64,000 nt of DNA from Sneathia vaginalis (GCF_000973085.1 NZ_CP011280.1:1-64000), one strand, 5' to 3'. Positions 26,014-35,406 are shown, counted from the stretch's first letter. Numbers and translations: made by a program. The notes: generated by a model not told the origin, from the sequence alone.

Positions 26014-27306
26014 ATCTAAACTATTTTTATCTAATAGGAAATCAAATAGATTAATTGTAAGTATACCATTTTCATCATAGAAAGGTTTTATTCGGTCTTT
26101 TGTGATTATGATTTTTTTGAATGAATCATTAATGTTTAATAAAGAAGCTTTTTCTTGATTTATTTTTTCTGTAGTTGGAAGACTATATGCTGATTGGATA
26201 TAGTATTTCTTACTTCCAAGATTAGCAATGAAATCAACTTCTAGGTGTTTTTTAATATCTTTACCTTTATCACTTTCTCTTTTAACGATCATTCCGACAT
26301 CAACCGTATATCCTCTAAATCTTAGTTCGTTATATATAATATTTTCCATAATATGTGTTGGTTCTATTTGTCTAAAATTTAATCTTGCATTTCTAAGCCC
26401 TATATCTTCAAAATATATTTTGTAAGGTGTATCTATATATTTTCTTCCTTTTACATCATATCTATAAACCCGTTTTAATATATATGAATCTTCAAAATAT
26501 TCTATAAATTTATCAATTGTATTAGCAGAAATTTTTGATTTTTTAACTGATGAAAAAGTAGCTGCTATTTTTGTTGGATTGGTAAGAGTTGAAATGCCAG
26601 ATGCTAAAATATTTAGTAAATCTGCTAATTCAGATTTTAAGCGTATATCATATCTGCCTACAATATCACGTAAATATACATTTTCCAATTGTCCTTTTAG
26701 ATAATTCATTTTGTCTTCATCATTATTCATTAAAGATTGTGCTGGTAATCCACCATATATTTGATACTCAGCAAAAGCATCTTCTTTATCATTACCATAA
26801 GTTTGTATGAATTCAGAAAATACTAGTGGCATTATATGTATTTCATCACCTCTACCTGCAAATTCAGTTATTACATCTTTAGACAGAAATTTAGAATTAC
26901 TACCAGTAACATAAACATCAAAATTATCTTGACGTAAAAATCCATTTAAAACTTGTTCAAATGATGCTAATAATTGAACTTCGTCTAGGAGTATATAGAA
27001 TTTATCGCTGTTATTTGTTTTACTCATTATATATTTTAAAAACTTTTTAGGATTAACTAATCTTTTTCCACTTAAAAAGTCTAAATCTGTTAAATCCTCT
27101 CCAATTTTCAATAGATCCCTTCCTGAATCAAATGCGAATTTTATAATATGGTCTTCATCTACGCCACTTTCTATTAAATGATTATAGAATAGGTTGTTAA
27201 GTAAATATGATTTTCCACTTCTTCTAATTCCTGTGATAATTTTAATAAATCCATTATGCTTTTTTCTTATTAATTTATTTAAATAATGATTACGTGTTAT
27301 TTCCAT
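26008..27306 (-). CDS. AAA ATPase with DUF4143 (intact copy)
   Basis: A 432-residue ATPase of the large, poorly understood ATPase/DUF4143 family. Walker A is GIRRSGKSYLL (about 26-36), Walker B is YILLDEVQLL near 108, a sensor-like VYVTGSNSKFLS follows, and the C-terminal part carries the nuclease-like ELRFRGYTVDVG...LEVDFIANLG signature. Role unknown; family members are often found in variable copy number next to accessory genes. ATG 27306 is chosen over 27318. An ATTTCC-GTTTT-GGAAAT dyad lies upstream. Confidence 0.85.
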   Translation of the reverse strand: MEITRNHYLNKLIRKKHNGFIKIITGIRRSGKSYLLNNLFYNHLIESGVDEDHIIKFAFDSGRDLLKIGEDLTDLDFLSGKRLVNPKKFLKYIMSKTNNSDKFYILLDEVQLLASFEQVLNGFLRQDNFDVYVTGSNSKFLSKDVITEFAGRGDEIHIMPLVFSEFIQTYGNDKEDAFAEYQIYGGLPAQSLMNNDEDKMNYLKGQLENVYLRDIVGRYDIRLKSELADLLNILASGISTLTNPTKIAATFSSVKKSKISANTIDKFIEYFEDSYILKRVYRYDVKGRKYIDTPYKIYFEDIGLRNARLNFRQIEPTHIMENIIYNELRFRGYTVDVGMIVKRESDKGKDIKKHLEVDFIANLGSKKYYIQSAYSLPTTEKINQEKASLLNINDSFKKIIITKDRIKPFYDENGILTINLFDFLLDKNSLDV

Positions 27307-27333
27307 GAAATACACCACTTTCTATTTAGAATT

Positions 27334-27350
27334 ATTTCCGTTTTGGAAAT
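27334..27350. promoter_or_regulatory. Inverted repeat upstream of ATPase gene
   Basis: ATTTCC (27334-27339), five-base spacer, GGAAAT (27345-27350), 28 bases upstream of the start of the intact ATPase. A plausible autoregulatory operator; no protein can be assigned to it. Confidence 0.4.
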
Positions 27351-27403
27351 TAATATAAATATATTATATATGATTTTTATATTAAATTCAATTATATAAG
27401 GAT

Positions 27404-28730
27404 TTATTTGGCTATATATTTACCTATTTCATATGCTAATGCAAGAGGTAAGCTATATGATGTGTTGTCGTTCTTTTCATTAACCCCTATATTCAACAAT
27501 GAAAACTTAAAGCCTATTTCTGGTTTGTATTTTTTTACGAATACATCATATGATTTAGCTTTTGTATTCATATTTGCCTTAACTTCAATAGGAATAATCT
27601 TATTATCATTTTCAATTAAAAAAATCTAATTCTGCACTATTATCTGATCTCCAAAAATATGTTTTGTATCCTTGAGATACAAGTTCGTTGTTAATATAGT
27701 TTTCTGATAAAGATCCTCTAAATCCCCCAGTTGCTTCATCCTTTTCCATTAAAGATCTAAGTGTAAAATTAGCTATTCTTGTAAGTAAACCTACATCAGA
27801 TAAATATACCTTATATGCAGAAGAGTCATTAGAAAAAGAAAGTGGTATTTGTGGACTTTTAATTTTTGATACTACATGTATTAATCCAGCGTCAATAAGC
27901 CATGTAATAGACTTTTCTAAATCTTTTGCACGAGCTGACTTTTTTACTCTTGAAAAAACAAATTTGTTGTTTTCTTTTGCTAATTGTTCAGGTATTGAAT
28001 GCCAAATTAACTTTATATTAGATAATTCATTTTTTGGGCAATGTCTTGAAAAGTCATTTTCATATCCACTAATTATGTCATCTTGAATCTTATTCACTTC
28101 AACTAAGTTTTTGTTATTTATCCAACTTTTTACGACTTCAGGCATTCCACCTACAAAAAGGTAGTTTGTATATTCTGTATTCAATTTATCTAGTAAATAA
28201 TTTGGTAAGGGTTCATCTAATTTGTTTTCATTTATGCGATTAATTGTAGTTCCATTATCTATTGCAAAAAGGAATTCCTTAAAATTCATTGGATACATTT
28301 GTAATCTTTCAACTTTACCAACTGGAAATGAAGCACCTTCTTCTCTTATAGATACACCTAAAAGAGACCCTGCACCCATTACCGCAAGTTGAGGTAAATC
28401 TTCATAAAAATATTTTAATGATGTAATAGCTTTTGGATTAAATTGAATTTCGTCTATTATTAATAAGGTGGTATTAATATCGAATTCAGGTATTAAGCAT
28501 AAATTACTAATATCTTGAATTATTCTTTTTACATTGAAATTGTAATTAAATATATCAGAAATCTGAGGATCTCTTTCTAAATTGATATATACACAATTTT
28601 TAAAATGTTTTTCCCCAAATTTTTTTAGTATATATGTTTTACCACATTGTCTTACACCTGTAAGTATTAGTGGTTTCCTGTTTTCTTTATTCTTCCAGAA
28701 TAAAAGATTATTCATAATTTCACGTTCCAT
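27404..28730 (-). pseudogene. AAA ATPase with DUF4143, frameshifted
   Basis: A second ATPase/DUF4143 gene with Walker A GVRQCGKTYIL, Walker B LLIIDEIQF and AVMGAGSLLGVS. Its frame stops at 27612 right after NSAELDFFN, in the middle of the conserved C-terminal nuclease-like motif. The disruption is a seven-base A run on the plus strand (27618-27624). Removing one base restores AELDFLIENDNKIIPIEVKA and continues in frame to a stop at 27404-27406, about 70 further residues of good family sequence. It is therefore a recent frameshift, a slippage-controlled switch or a homopolymer sequencing error. ATG 28730 is preferred over GTG 28742. Confidence 0.8.
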
Positions 28731-28758
28731 AAAAACTTCCACAATAGTATTTCATCTT

Positions 28759-28840
28759 ATTCCTATGGATTTTGCAATATTTTCCAAAATATTCCTATGG
28801 ATTTTGCAGGAATTCCAAAATTATTCCTATCCTTTTTGCA
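28759..28840. repeat. Three direct repeats with 32-bp period
   Basis: ATTCCTATGGATTTTGCA occurs at 28759-28776 and 28791-28808, and a variant (ATTCCTATCCTTTTTGCA) at 28823-28840. The period is exactly 32 bp, about three helical turns. They lie just upstream of the frameshifted ATPase gene, as iteron-like sites or operators would. Confidence 0.8.
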
Positions 28841-28847
28841 GTTAAAC

Positions 28848-28873
28848 AAAAAAGACCTAGATAAACTAAGCCT
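28848..28873 (-). terminator. Terminator of the metal-uptake operon
   Basis: On the minus strand GGCTTAG - TTTAT - CTAGGTC (with G-U pairs) followed by a T run (As at 28848-28853), 11 bases past the end of the last gene. Confidence 0.7.
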
Positions 28874-28883
28874 TTTTCCTAAG

Positions 28884-29324
28884 TTATTTAACTTTTCCTA
28901 TCCATTTGTCTTTCCATACACCTAAGTGTGTATCTTTTTCTATGGCGACCTTCCAAGCATCCATTTCTTTTTCAGTTAATTTTGGACCTTTCTTTTCTAC
29001 TACGTGTCCAGGACCTGCATCAAAGATTACAAGGTACTTACCAACATTTGGTTTAGGTAATTTTACTTCACCATTTTTTAATCCCATTTTACCAAATGTA
29101 GATTGTAGTATTACCATTTTACCATCACGAGCTTCTTCAGTTCCGTTATAGTTCTTATCTTTTACAACAATTAATTCTACATCATCTGTAGGTGCCCCAT
29201 TTGAAAATCCAGGGTAAAGATATATATATCCATCATTATTATCTTGTACATCAAGTAAAGGTGCGTGTGCGAATAATAGTAATGAAGATAATAGTGTTGC
29301 AATAATTAAAAGTATCTTTTTCAT
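28884..29324 (-). CDS. Small periplasmic protein of the metal-uptake operon
   Basis: A 146-residue secreted protein with a signal peptide ending at about LLLFAHA, so the mature N-terminus could start with Ala-His or similar. The rest is predicted beta-rich (YIYLYPGFSNGAPTDDVELIVVKD, then GKYLVIFDAGPGHVVEK), reminiscent of small periplasmic domains that deliver metals, such as the N-terminal His in NikM/DUF4198-type proteins. This link is tentative. It is the last gene of the operon, 12 bases after the second binding protein. Confidence 0.75.
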   Translation of the reverse strand: MKKILLIIATLLSSLLLFAHAPLLDVQDNNDGYIYLYPGFSNGAPTDDVELIVVKDKNYNGTEEARDGKMVILQSTFGKMGLKNGEVKLPKPNVGKYLVIFDAGPGHVVEKKGPKLTEKEMDAWKVAIEKDTHLGVWKDKWIGKVK

Positions 29325-29335
29325 TATACATTCTC

Positions 29336-30217
29336 CTATCTATTTTTAAGTTGTTTTAAATTATCTTTTAACATATTAATTAATCCATCTTTTTGACTTA
29401 ATTCATCGTTATTTTCATCTTCAAGAGGGAAGTAACCAGTTTGAATTAATATTACTCTACCACCATTTTTGCTTATTACATCCATAATATTCTTTTTAAA
29501 TGGTCTTGTAGTCATAAATATCTTTAAACCAGTATCTTTCATAATCTTTTTAACAGTATCTTTTGTAATATTTTCATATTCTACATATGTGTTATATATA
29601 TTCAAATATTCAACTAAGTAGTTTAAATCTTCGCTTGTTGATATTACACCGTCTATTCCTTCAATATCATTGTAATCATCAATGATACCATCTAAAGTTT
29701 TAAGACTACTATCAAGATTTTTTTCTATCTTTTCTTTATCTTGTGGGAAAAGGGCTATAAGGTCGTGTGCAACAATCTTATACATCTTAGATAAGTTATT
29801 TAAATTAAGATATGCATAAGGATTACTTACACCCTTGTTTTCTCCTTCATTGTAATTTGCAATTAATAGTGCAAGACTAGATACATTTTGATAAGAGTAT
29901 GTAGCATCTATTTCTACTACATGTATATTTTCTCTTCTTGCTTGTTCATATAGGACATCATCATTCCATACTCTTTGTAGGTCTATAACAGCTTTGGCAT
30001 TTTTTAATAGATTCTTATCTACTTCTGCACTTTTAAATGTATTTAATTGATCACTTGCCATATTACCATTAGTTCCATATACATCTTTTACTGTTATATT
30101 AGTGTCTTTAGTAAGCATACTACCAATAGTATATGCAACTTGTGTGTTAGTCAAAACTAAATTTTCTGAAAATGCAAGGCAACATGAAAATATTAAAAGT
30201 AAGAATAATTTTTTCAT
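29336..30217 (-). CDS. Divergent metal ABC transporter binding protein (TroA/ZnuA superfamily)
   Basis: A 293-residue secreted protein (signal peptide about 1-17) with a TroA-like layout: paired Rossmann lobes joined by a long helix (NLSKMYKIVAHDLIALFPQDKEKIEKNL). At the place where ZnuA proteins have DPHxWLDP it reads NPYAYLNLNN, so the key metal His is replaced by Tyr, and other usual His are also missing. It may bind a different ligand or act as an accessory. It overlaps the permease gene by four bases. Confidence 0.75.
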   Translation of the reverse strand: MKKLFLLLIFSCCLAFSENLVLTNTQVAYTIGSMLTKDTNITVKDVYGTNGNMASDQLNTFKSAEVDKNLLKNAKAVIDLQRVWNDDVLYEQARRENIHVVEIDATYSYQNVSSLALLIANYNEGENKGVSNPYAYLNLNNLSKMYKIVAHDLIALFPQDKEKIEKNLDSSLKTLDGIIDDYNDIEGIDGVISTSEDLNYLVEYLNIYNTYVEYENITKDTVKKIMKDTGLKIFMTTRPFKKNIMDVISKNGGRVILIQTGYFPLEDENNDELSQKDGLINMLKDNLKQLKNR

Positions 30218-31098
30218 ATTAAGCTCCTTTTTAAATTTTTAATAATTACTGTAATAAAGAAAATTACTGCTGCTATTAGTATAATTGAACCACCAGATGG
30301 TATAGTAACATCGAAGTATAGTGGAAGTAATATACCTAATATACAGCTAATTAGTGCAAAAATGATACTATATACAAAAAAGCTTTTAATAGACTTTGAC
30401 AGATTCTTAGCAGAAGCAGCAGGTATTAAAAACAGAGCTTCGACCAAAGATGCACCAATAATTTTAATTGATGATACAGTAACAAGTGTAATTAAAAGAA
30501 TAAACAGATATTCTAATAATTTAACACGAACACCTTTAACTACAGCTACATTTGTATTGAAACTTGATAAAAGCATTTTATTAAAGTTTGGAATAACAAT
30601 AAGTATTAGTAGTATAGTTGAGAAGAATAGGACTAATAAGTCTCTATCTGATACAGTTAGTATTGATCCAAACAATACACTTTCTAGCATATGCGAATTA
30701 ACTTTTGATGAAACAAAGATGATAAGTGTACCACCTAGTGCTATTGAGATAGATAAGAATATACCTATCAAAGTATCAGATGACATCTTTGTTCTATTTC
30801 TTGTAAAATTGATTAGTATAGCAAAAACAACACAGTATGTGAATAGCATAATATATGGAGATTCATATGGTTCTCCTAGTAATACACCTAGTGCTATACC
30901 AGTTAAAGCAGCATGCCCTATTGATTCAGAAAAGAATGCCATTCTTTTTGTTACGACCATAGTACCTAGACCTCCAAGGATGGGCCCAATGAATAATGCT
31001 GATAGTAATGAATTAATTACGAAAGCATATTTAAAATAATCGGGAAGAGCTCCTATTTCAGCAAGGTGCATAAAAAAGTTTCTAATTGAATCTAACAT
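30214..31098 (-). CDS. znuB: Zinc/manganese ABC transporter permease
   Basis: A 294-residue ABC-3 family membrane protein with about eight hydrophobic segments and the conserved RMAFFSESIGHAALTGIALG stretch near residue 50 and GASLVEALFLIPAASAKNL near 215, both typical of ZnuB/MntB. It works with the downstream-numbered ATPase and the binding proteins to import Zn or Mn. SD AGGAGG precedes it; the operon order is 197-aa protein, znuA, znuC, znuB, second binding protein, small periplasmic protein. Confidence 0.92.
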   Translation of the reverse strand: MLDSIRNFFMHLAEIGALPDYFKYAFVINSLLSALFIGPILGGLGTMVVTKRMAFFSESIGHAALTGIALGVLLGEPYESPYIMLFTYCVVFAILINFTRNRTKMSSDTLIGIFLSISIALGGTLIIFVSSKVNSHMLESVLFGSILTVSDRDLLVLFFSTILLILIVIPNFNKMLLSSFNTNVAVVKGVRVKLLEYLFILLITLVTVSSIKIIGASLVEALFLIPAASAKNLSKSIKSFFVYSIIFALISCILGILLPLYFDVTIPSGGSIILIAAVIFFITVIIKNLKRSLI

Positions 31099-31110
31099 TT
31101 TTCCTCCTTC

Positions 31111-31803
31111 TTATACGTAAATATCTAATAATCTTTCATCAGTTAATTCAGTTTTTGGATCTCCTGAGAAGAATACTTCTTTTTTTATACAAGTTACAGT
31201 GTCAGCCATTTCACGTACTTGCTTTATATTATGGTGTATCCATAATATAGTAATTCCTTCTTTTTTTAATTTTTTAATAACTTTCATAAAGTATTCCTCA
31301 CCAATAGCATCTATACCAGAGAATGGTTCATCTAGTATTAATAGATTTGGACGAGGATTAATTGCTTGTGCTAATAGCAATCTTTGTAATTCACCACCAG
31401 ATAAATTACCTAAAAGTCTTTTTCTTTTATCTTGAAGTCCAACTTCAGTTAATATTTCGTCAAAATATGACTTATTTTTCTTTGTAACACCTAAAAATGC
31501 TGGAGTTCTTTGATAACATAACATTAAGAAATCTTCAACAGTTATAGGTAGACTTCTTTCAAATTCTATAAATTGAGGTACGTAACCTATTTTTTTGTTT
31601 TCTTCATATTCTAGGTAAATTTCACCATCATAAGGAACTTGTCCTAGTATACAACGGATAAGAGAAGTTTTACCACCACCATTTGGACCAACAATGCAGT
31701 TAATTTCTCCACGCTTTATTAAAAGATTGATGTTATTTAATATATGAGTATTACCTAAATTTAATGAAAGATTTTTTATCTCAATTTGTATTCCTTTTAT
31801 CAT
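31111..31803 (-). CDS. znuC: Zinc/manganese ABC transporter ATPase
   Basis: A 230-residue ABC ATPase: Walker A GPNGGGKTS near 39, signature LSGGELQRLLLAQ near 138, Walker B LLILDEPFSGID and switch His in IHHNI. The ZnuC/MntA assignment comes from its place between a ZnuA-like binding protein and a ZnuB-type permease. It overlaps the znuA stop by four bases (ATGA). Confidence 0.92.
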   Translation of the reverse strand: MIKGIQIEIKNLSLNLGNTHILNNINLLIKRGEINCIVGPNGGGKTSLIRCILGQVPYDGEIYLEYEENKKIGYVPQFIEFERSLPITVEDFLMLCYQRTPAFLGVTKKNKSYFDEILTEVGLQDKRKRLLGNLSGGELQRLLLAQAINPRPNLLILDEPFSGIDAIGEEYFMKVIKKLKKEGITILWIHHNIKQVREMADTVTCIKKEVFFSGDPKTELTDERLLDIYV

Positions 31804-32705
31804 CTTTTACCTTTCGAAATGCTCTTTAAAGCAGTAGCTACATTTGATAAATCATGTCTTATGAAGTTTTCAAATGAGTCAGCAGTATAATTACCTTTTG
31901 TTATGTGTGAAAGTTTTGCAATCTTTATACCTGTTGCATTATGTAAAGTCATAGCATTTTTAGGGTTTCCACCTTCTTCATCAAATAGCACAGCTATATG
32001 ATCTTTTTTAATCTTATTAATTGCATATGCAAGGTCGCTAGCATTTGGTGCTTGTGCGTGGTGTGGTTCTATAACTAGGCTAACTGTTAAACCGAATTCA
32101 TTTAACAAGTAGTCATAACCAGCGTGTGTAGTTGCAACTTTAATATTAGATAGATTACATCCTCTAACTTTACGTAATTCTTGGTTTTTTATACTTCTTA
32201 ATTTTGAAATATATTGCATTGCATTTTTGTTATAGTATGCCTTGTTAGCTGGGTCATATTGACCTAATCTTTTAGCAATATATCTAATTTGTTGTATGCT
32301 TTGAGTAATAGAAATAAAGGTATGTGGATTCTTTGTAGAACCTCTTTTTTGACCTGCAACGTTCATTATAGAAGTTTCAGTGTCTGCATTTATTATCTTT
32401 AATTTTCTATTATTCTTCATAGCAGAACGTATCATTGGTTTTACAAATTCATCATGTCCTATACCGTTTACTACTATGAAGTCTAAGTTAGTTAATTTTT
32501 TCATGTCATTTGCTGTTGGATGATATGTATGTACGTCAACATTACTAGGTATAACTGGAACTACATCCATCTTATCTTTTACTATATTCTTTGTATAACT
32601 ATAATATGGTAAAAGAGTTATTCCAACCCTATATTTACTAAATCCTAAAAAAGAACATAGAAATGTTCCTAACAAAATAAGTACAGTTGATTTGAATGAT
32701 TTCAT
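31800..32705 (-). CDS. znuA: Zinc/manganese ABC transporter binding protein
   Basis: A 301-residue TroA-superfamily binding protein with an N-terminal signal peptide but no lipobox cysteine at a standard position. Likely metal ligands are visible: His59/His62 in VDVHTYHP, His128 in NPHTF, His194 in THAGYDYL and the acidic DEEGG near 242. Unlike many ZnuA proteins it lacks a His-rich loop. It is followed at once by znuC. Confidence 0.92.
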   Translation of the reverse strand: MKSFKSTVLILLGTFLCSFLGFSKYRVGITLLPYYSYTKNIVKDKMDVVPVIPSNVDVHTYHPTANDMKKLTNLDFIVVNGIGHDEFVKPMIRSAMKNNRKLKIINADTETSIMNVAGQKRGSTKNPHTFISITQSIQQIRYIAKRLGQYDPANKAYYNKNAMQYISKLRSIKNQELRKVRGCNLSNIKVATTHAGYDYLLNEFGLTVSLVIEPHHAQAPNASDLAYAINKIKKDHIAVLFDEEGGNPKNAMTLHNATGIKIAKLSHITKGNYTADSFENFIRHDLSNVATALKSISKGKR

Positions 32706-32706
32706 T

Positions 32707-33294
32707 TTAATTTCCTTTCGTTTCCTTTGCTAAATCATCACCAGTGTAGGCGACAATTTCTTTAAATTGATTAATAGCATGTGCCAAGGTTTCTTTATTG
32801 TTACTTAATTTGTCATAATCTTTAAAGTTTTTTGTGTATCTAATTTTGTATTCAAAGGTTTTGGCGTTAATAACCAAGAAGAAATCTCCAGCAATGTTCT
32901 TATCAGAACTGATACCCACATAGTACACATAATTTTCATGTGTAAACATGGTCCATTTGTGTTTACCAGAATCTTCCCATGACGCATCTTTGCAAAAAGG
33001 TGCGTAGAATAACTGTTCATCCAATACCTTAGGACTTAGGTCCTTATTATCGCTCTTTAGATCTTTGTAATCTTGTGCGAAAAGTCCTAAATTCGTAAAT
33101 ATCGAAATTTCTTCATTATTTAAATCTATACTAGATATCTGAGTGCTAGTCACAGATTTAGTATAATGCTTTGTGTTTGTAAAATGTAATAAAATACCTG
33201 CGAAGAGAATCAATAAAATTATTGTAATAATAATATTTATAGTTTCCGACTTCGGGCTAGCAGGTTTTATAAGTTCCTTTTTTATTATAATCAC
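32707..33294 (-). CDS. Membrane-anchored protein, first gene of metal-uptake operon
   Basis: A protein of about 195 residues with one N-terminal membrane helix (TINIIITIILLILFAGILLHF) and a soluble domain outside. It contains FCKDASWEDSGKHKWTMF and a strand-rich YVYYVGISSDKNIAGDFFLVIN. I do not recognise it firmly; it could belong to the DUF6162-like proteins reported next to zinc transporters. Start choice is open: TTG 33300, GTG 33297 or GTG 33294; the last is best spaced from AAGGA. It is one base from znuA, so it belongs to the operon. Confidence 0.75.
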   Translation of the reverse strand: MIIIKKELIKPASPKSETINIIITIILLILFAGILLHFTNTKHYTKSVTSTQISSIDLNNEEISIFTNLGLFAQDYKDLKSDNKDLSPKVLDEQLFYAPFCKDASWEDSGKHKWTMFTHENYVYYVGISSDKNIAGDFFLVINAKTFEYKIRYTKNFKDYDKLSNNKETLAHAINQFKEIVAYTGDDLAKETKGN

Positions 33295-33309
33295 CACCAA
33301 TCCTTAATA

Positions 33310-33338
33310 ATTTTATCACTTTGATTTATATTTTTCAA
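33310..33338 (-). promoter_or_regulatory. Promoter of the metal-uptake operon
   Basis: TTGAAA (33333-33338) and TAAAAT (33310-33315) on the minus strand with a 17-bp spacer. The expected start point near 33303 leaves fewer than ten bases before the first possible start codon, so the message may be nearly leaderless. I could not pick out a convincing Zur-type palindrome. Confidence 0.7.
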
Positions 33339-33478
33339 GTTAAAAATACTTTTATAACAAAACTAAAAACCTACAAAATAAAGGCTTACAAAATATTTTT
33401 AATTGATAACTGAATTAGGCGCATTTATGCAAACACTGAAAATAAAGGGTTTTCAAGTGAAAAATAATATATAACTGA

Positions 33479-33506
33479 AAAAATGCTACCATTTGATAGC
33501 ATTTTT
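33479..33506 (-). terminator. Terminator of the nagB-to-ABC operon
   Basis: On the minus strand AATGCTA - TCAAATGG - TAGCATT followed by Ts, directly after the ABC ATPase stop. Confidence 0.85.
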
Positions 33507-33507
33507 A

Positions 33508-34302
33508 TTAGAATAAATCTTTATCAGATAAATCTGATAATTTAAGTTCTTTTTGTTTAAATAGGTTAAGCAATTTTTCAACTGTTAAGTTTTCTTTTTC
33601 TTCACCTTTAATATCGAATATTATCTTTCCTTTATGGAACATTATTAATCTATTACCATATTTAATAGCATCTTGCATATTATGTGTAATCATAAAGGCA
33701 ATTAGATTATTCTTTTCAATAATTTCTTTTGTCTTTTCTAATATTATTTGACTAGTTTGTGGATCAAGGGCTGCTGTATGTTCATCTAGTAAAAGGATAT
33801 CAGGTTTTTTTAATGTAGCCATTAAAAGTGATAAGCATTGTCTTTGCCCTCCAGATAATGAACCAACTCTTGTATAAAGTTGTTTTTCAAGACCTAAACC
33901 TAAGTCTTTTAGTTGTTCATTAAAATAGTCTATGTGCTTAATATCAAGACCAAAATGTAGATTAAATGGTTTACCCTTATTCATAGCCATAGATAAATTT
34001 TCTAAAACGACCATAGAAGGTGATGTACCTAGAGTAGGGTCTTGATATACTTGTGAAATCCACTTAGCTCTTTTATGAGGCTTTAGGTTAGTTATATCAA
34101 CACCATTTAACTCTATACTACCAGAGTCAACTTCTACATTTCCATTAATAATGTTAAGTAGAGTAGATTTACCAGCACCATTACTTCCTATTATTGTTAT
34201 AAATTCTCCCTTATTTGCTACAAGGCTTAGATTATCAAAAACAGTTTTAGAATGGCCAAGTTCTGTATAAAAGGTCTTATTAATATTTTTTAATTCTAAC
34301 AT
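33508..34302 (-). CDS. ABC transporter ATPase (TrpXYZ-like, amino-acid-type)
   Basis: A 264-residue ATPase: Walker A GSNGAGKST near 38, signature SLSGGQRQCLSLLMA near 148, Walker B ILLLDEHTAALDP. With the adjacent permease and the PF04392-type binding proteins it forms a transporter like streptococcal TrpXYZ, so aromatic amino acids or similar small molecules are plausible. It follows the permease with no gap. Confidence 0.88.
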   Translation of the reverse strand: MLELKNINKTFYTELGHSKTVFDNLSLVANKGEFITIIGSNGAGKSTLLNIINGNVEVDSGSIELNGVDITNLKPHKRAKWISQVYQDPTLGTSPSMVVLENLSMAMNKGKPFNLHFGLDIKHIDYFNEQLKDLGLGLEKQLYTRVGSLSGGQRQCLSLLMATLKKPDILLLDEHTAALDPQTSQIILEKTKEIIEKNNLIAFMITHNMQDAIKYGNRLIMFHKGKIIFDIKGEEKENLTVEKLLNLFKQKELKLSDLSDKDLF

Positions 34303-35394
34303 CTACTTCACCTTCTTTTTCTTTTTCTTGTTATCTATTGCAAGTATTATACCTAGTAGTAGTGCTGTTATTATCTTAACGTCTGTCGGTTTAACTGAGA
34401 ATTTAGATATTGTTTGTTCGCTAAAGTGTAATGCTGTAAGTAATATTTCTGTTATTCCTGATGAGTTAAGTGCAAAGTTAATTACAATATAGTAAACAAT
34501 AGATCCAACAATTACTATAGATATGTGGTTAATAATATTAGACTTTTTAATTATACCTAGTCCAAAGATTATAGAGGCAAGTCCAATAACCATAGTACCT
34601 ACTGAAGATGATAGGTCTATAACACGTATGTATTGTGTGAATAAGGCACCTGATAAACTAACTAAGGCATTAGATAACATAAGACCTAAAATCTTTAATT
34701 TATCACTGTTAACACCAAGACCTGTTACTATGTTTTCATTATCACCTAAAGCTCTTAAAATGAATCCAAACTTTGATGTTAGTATGTAATCCATTACAAG
34801 CTTAATGATAAATACGATTAATACAGTTAGATACATACTAATGTCTTCTGTATAGTATGTGTAATAGCAAAGAACTAATAGTATGACAACATAGATTAAA
34901 AAGCTTTTAATAACATATTTGTTCTTTTTAATATTGTAATCATATAGGACTTTTAAAGCTAATAAGACTATGCTTATTATAAAGAATAATAAGAAATGGT
35001 GTTCATATGAAATGACTCCATAAATACTCTTATTTGCATCAATAAATACACTAGGTTTATCCACAATTCTTGCATTAACACTGTAAAGAGTTATCATTGT
35101 TAAGATACCAGCTAACAGTTTGTCTATACCACATTTAACGTGGAAAACACCAGTAATAAGTCCAGCAATAGCACCCGCTATAATTGAGAATACAAGTCCT
35201 ACAAAGGGAGAATATGAACTAAGTGCAAAGTATGCAAATACAAACCCTCCTAATGGAAATGATCCATCAACTGTTAAATCTGGGAAATCAAGTATCTTGT
35301 ATGTTATGTACACCCCCATAGCCATAATTGAATAGATTAATCCAATTTTTATTGACTCAGGGATGACATTAATAAAAATTAATAGTTCATTCAT
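34303..35394 (-). CDS. ABC transporter permease (TrpXYZ-like)
   Basis: A 363-residue membrane protein of the branched-chain/ribose permease superfamily (BPD_transp_2). About nine hydrophobic segments; DFPDLTVDGSFPLGGFVFAYFAL near residue 35 and FGFILRALGDNENIVTGLGVNSDKLKI near 210 are typical of PF04392-partner permeases. An extra internal hydrophobic pair (about 130-200) makes it longer than usual relatives of about 290-300. SD AGGAGG precedes it. Confidence 0.87.
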   Translation of the reverse strand: MNELLIFINVIPESIKIGLIYSIMAMGVYITYKILDFPDLTVDGSFPLGGFVFAYFALSSYSPFVGLVFSIIAGAIAGLITGVFHVKCGIDKLLAGILTMITLYSVNARIVDKPSVFIDANKSIYGVISYEHHFLLFFIISIVLLALKVLYDYNIKKNKYVIKSFLIYVVILLVLCYYTYYTEDISMYLTVLIVFIIKLVMDYILTSKFGFILRALGDNENIVTGLGVNSDKLKILGLMLSNALVSLSGALFTQYIRVIDLSSSVGTMVIGLASIIFGLGIIKKSNIINHISIVIVGSIVYYIVINFALNSSGITEILLTALHFSEQTISKFSVKPTDVKIITALLLGIILAIDNKKKKKKVK

Positions 35395-35406
35395 TTTATC
35401 CTCCTT

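Noticed and set aside
27408-27629. Plus-strand frame of 73 codons next to the ATPases
   Set aside because: The same bases encode, on the minus strand, the displaced C-terminal part of the frameshifted ATPase.
28759-28840. Short CRISPR array
   Set aside because: Only three repeats of 18 bp with 14-bp gaps, the gaps share sequence, and there are no cas genes nearby.
30362-31039. Plus-strand frame of 225 codons opposite znuB
   Set aside because: Antisense shadow of a well-supported permease; the low stop density comes from the codon pattern of the real gene.
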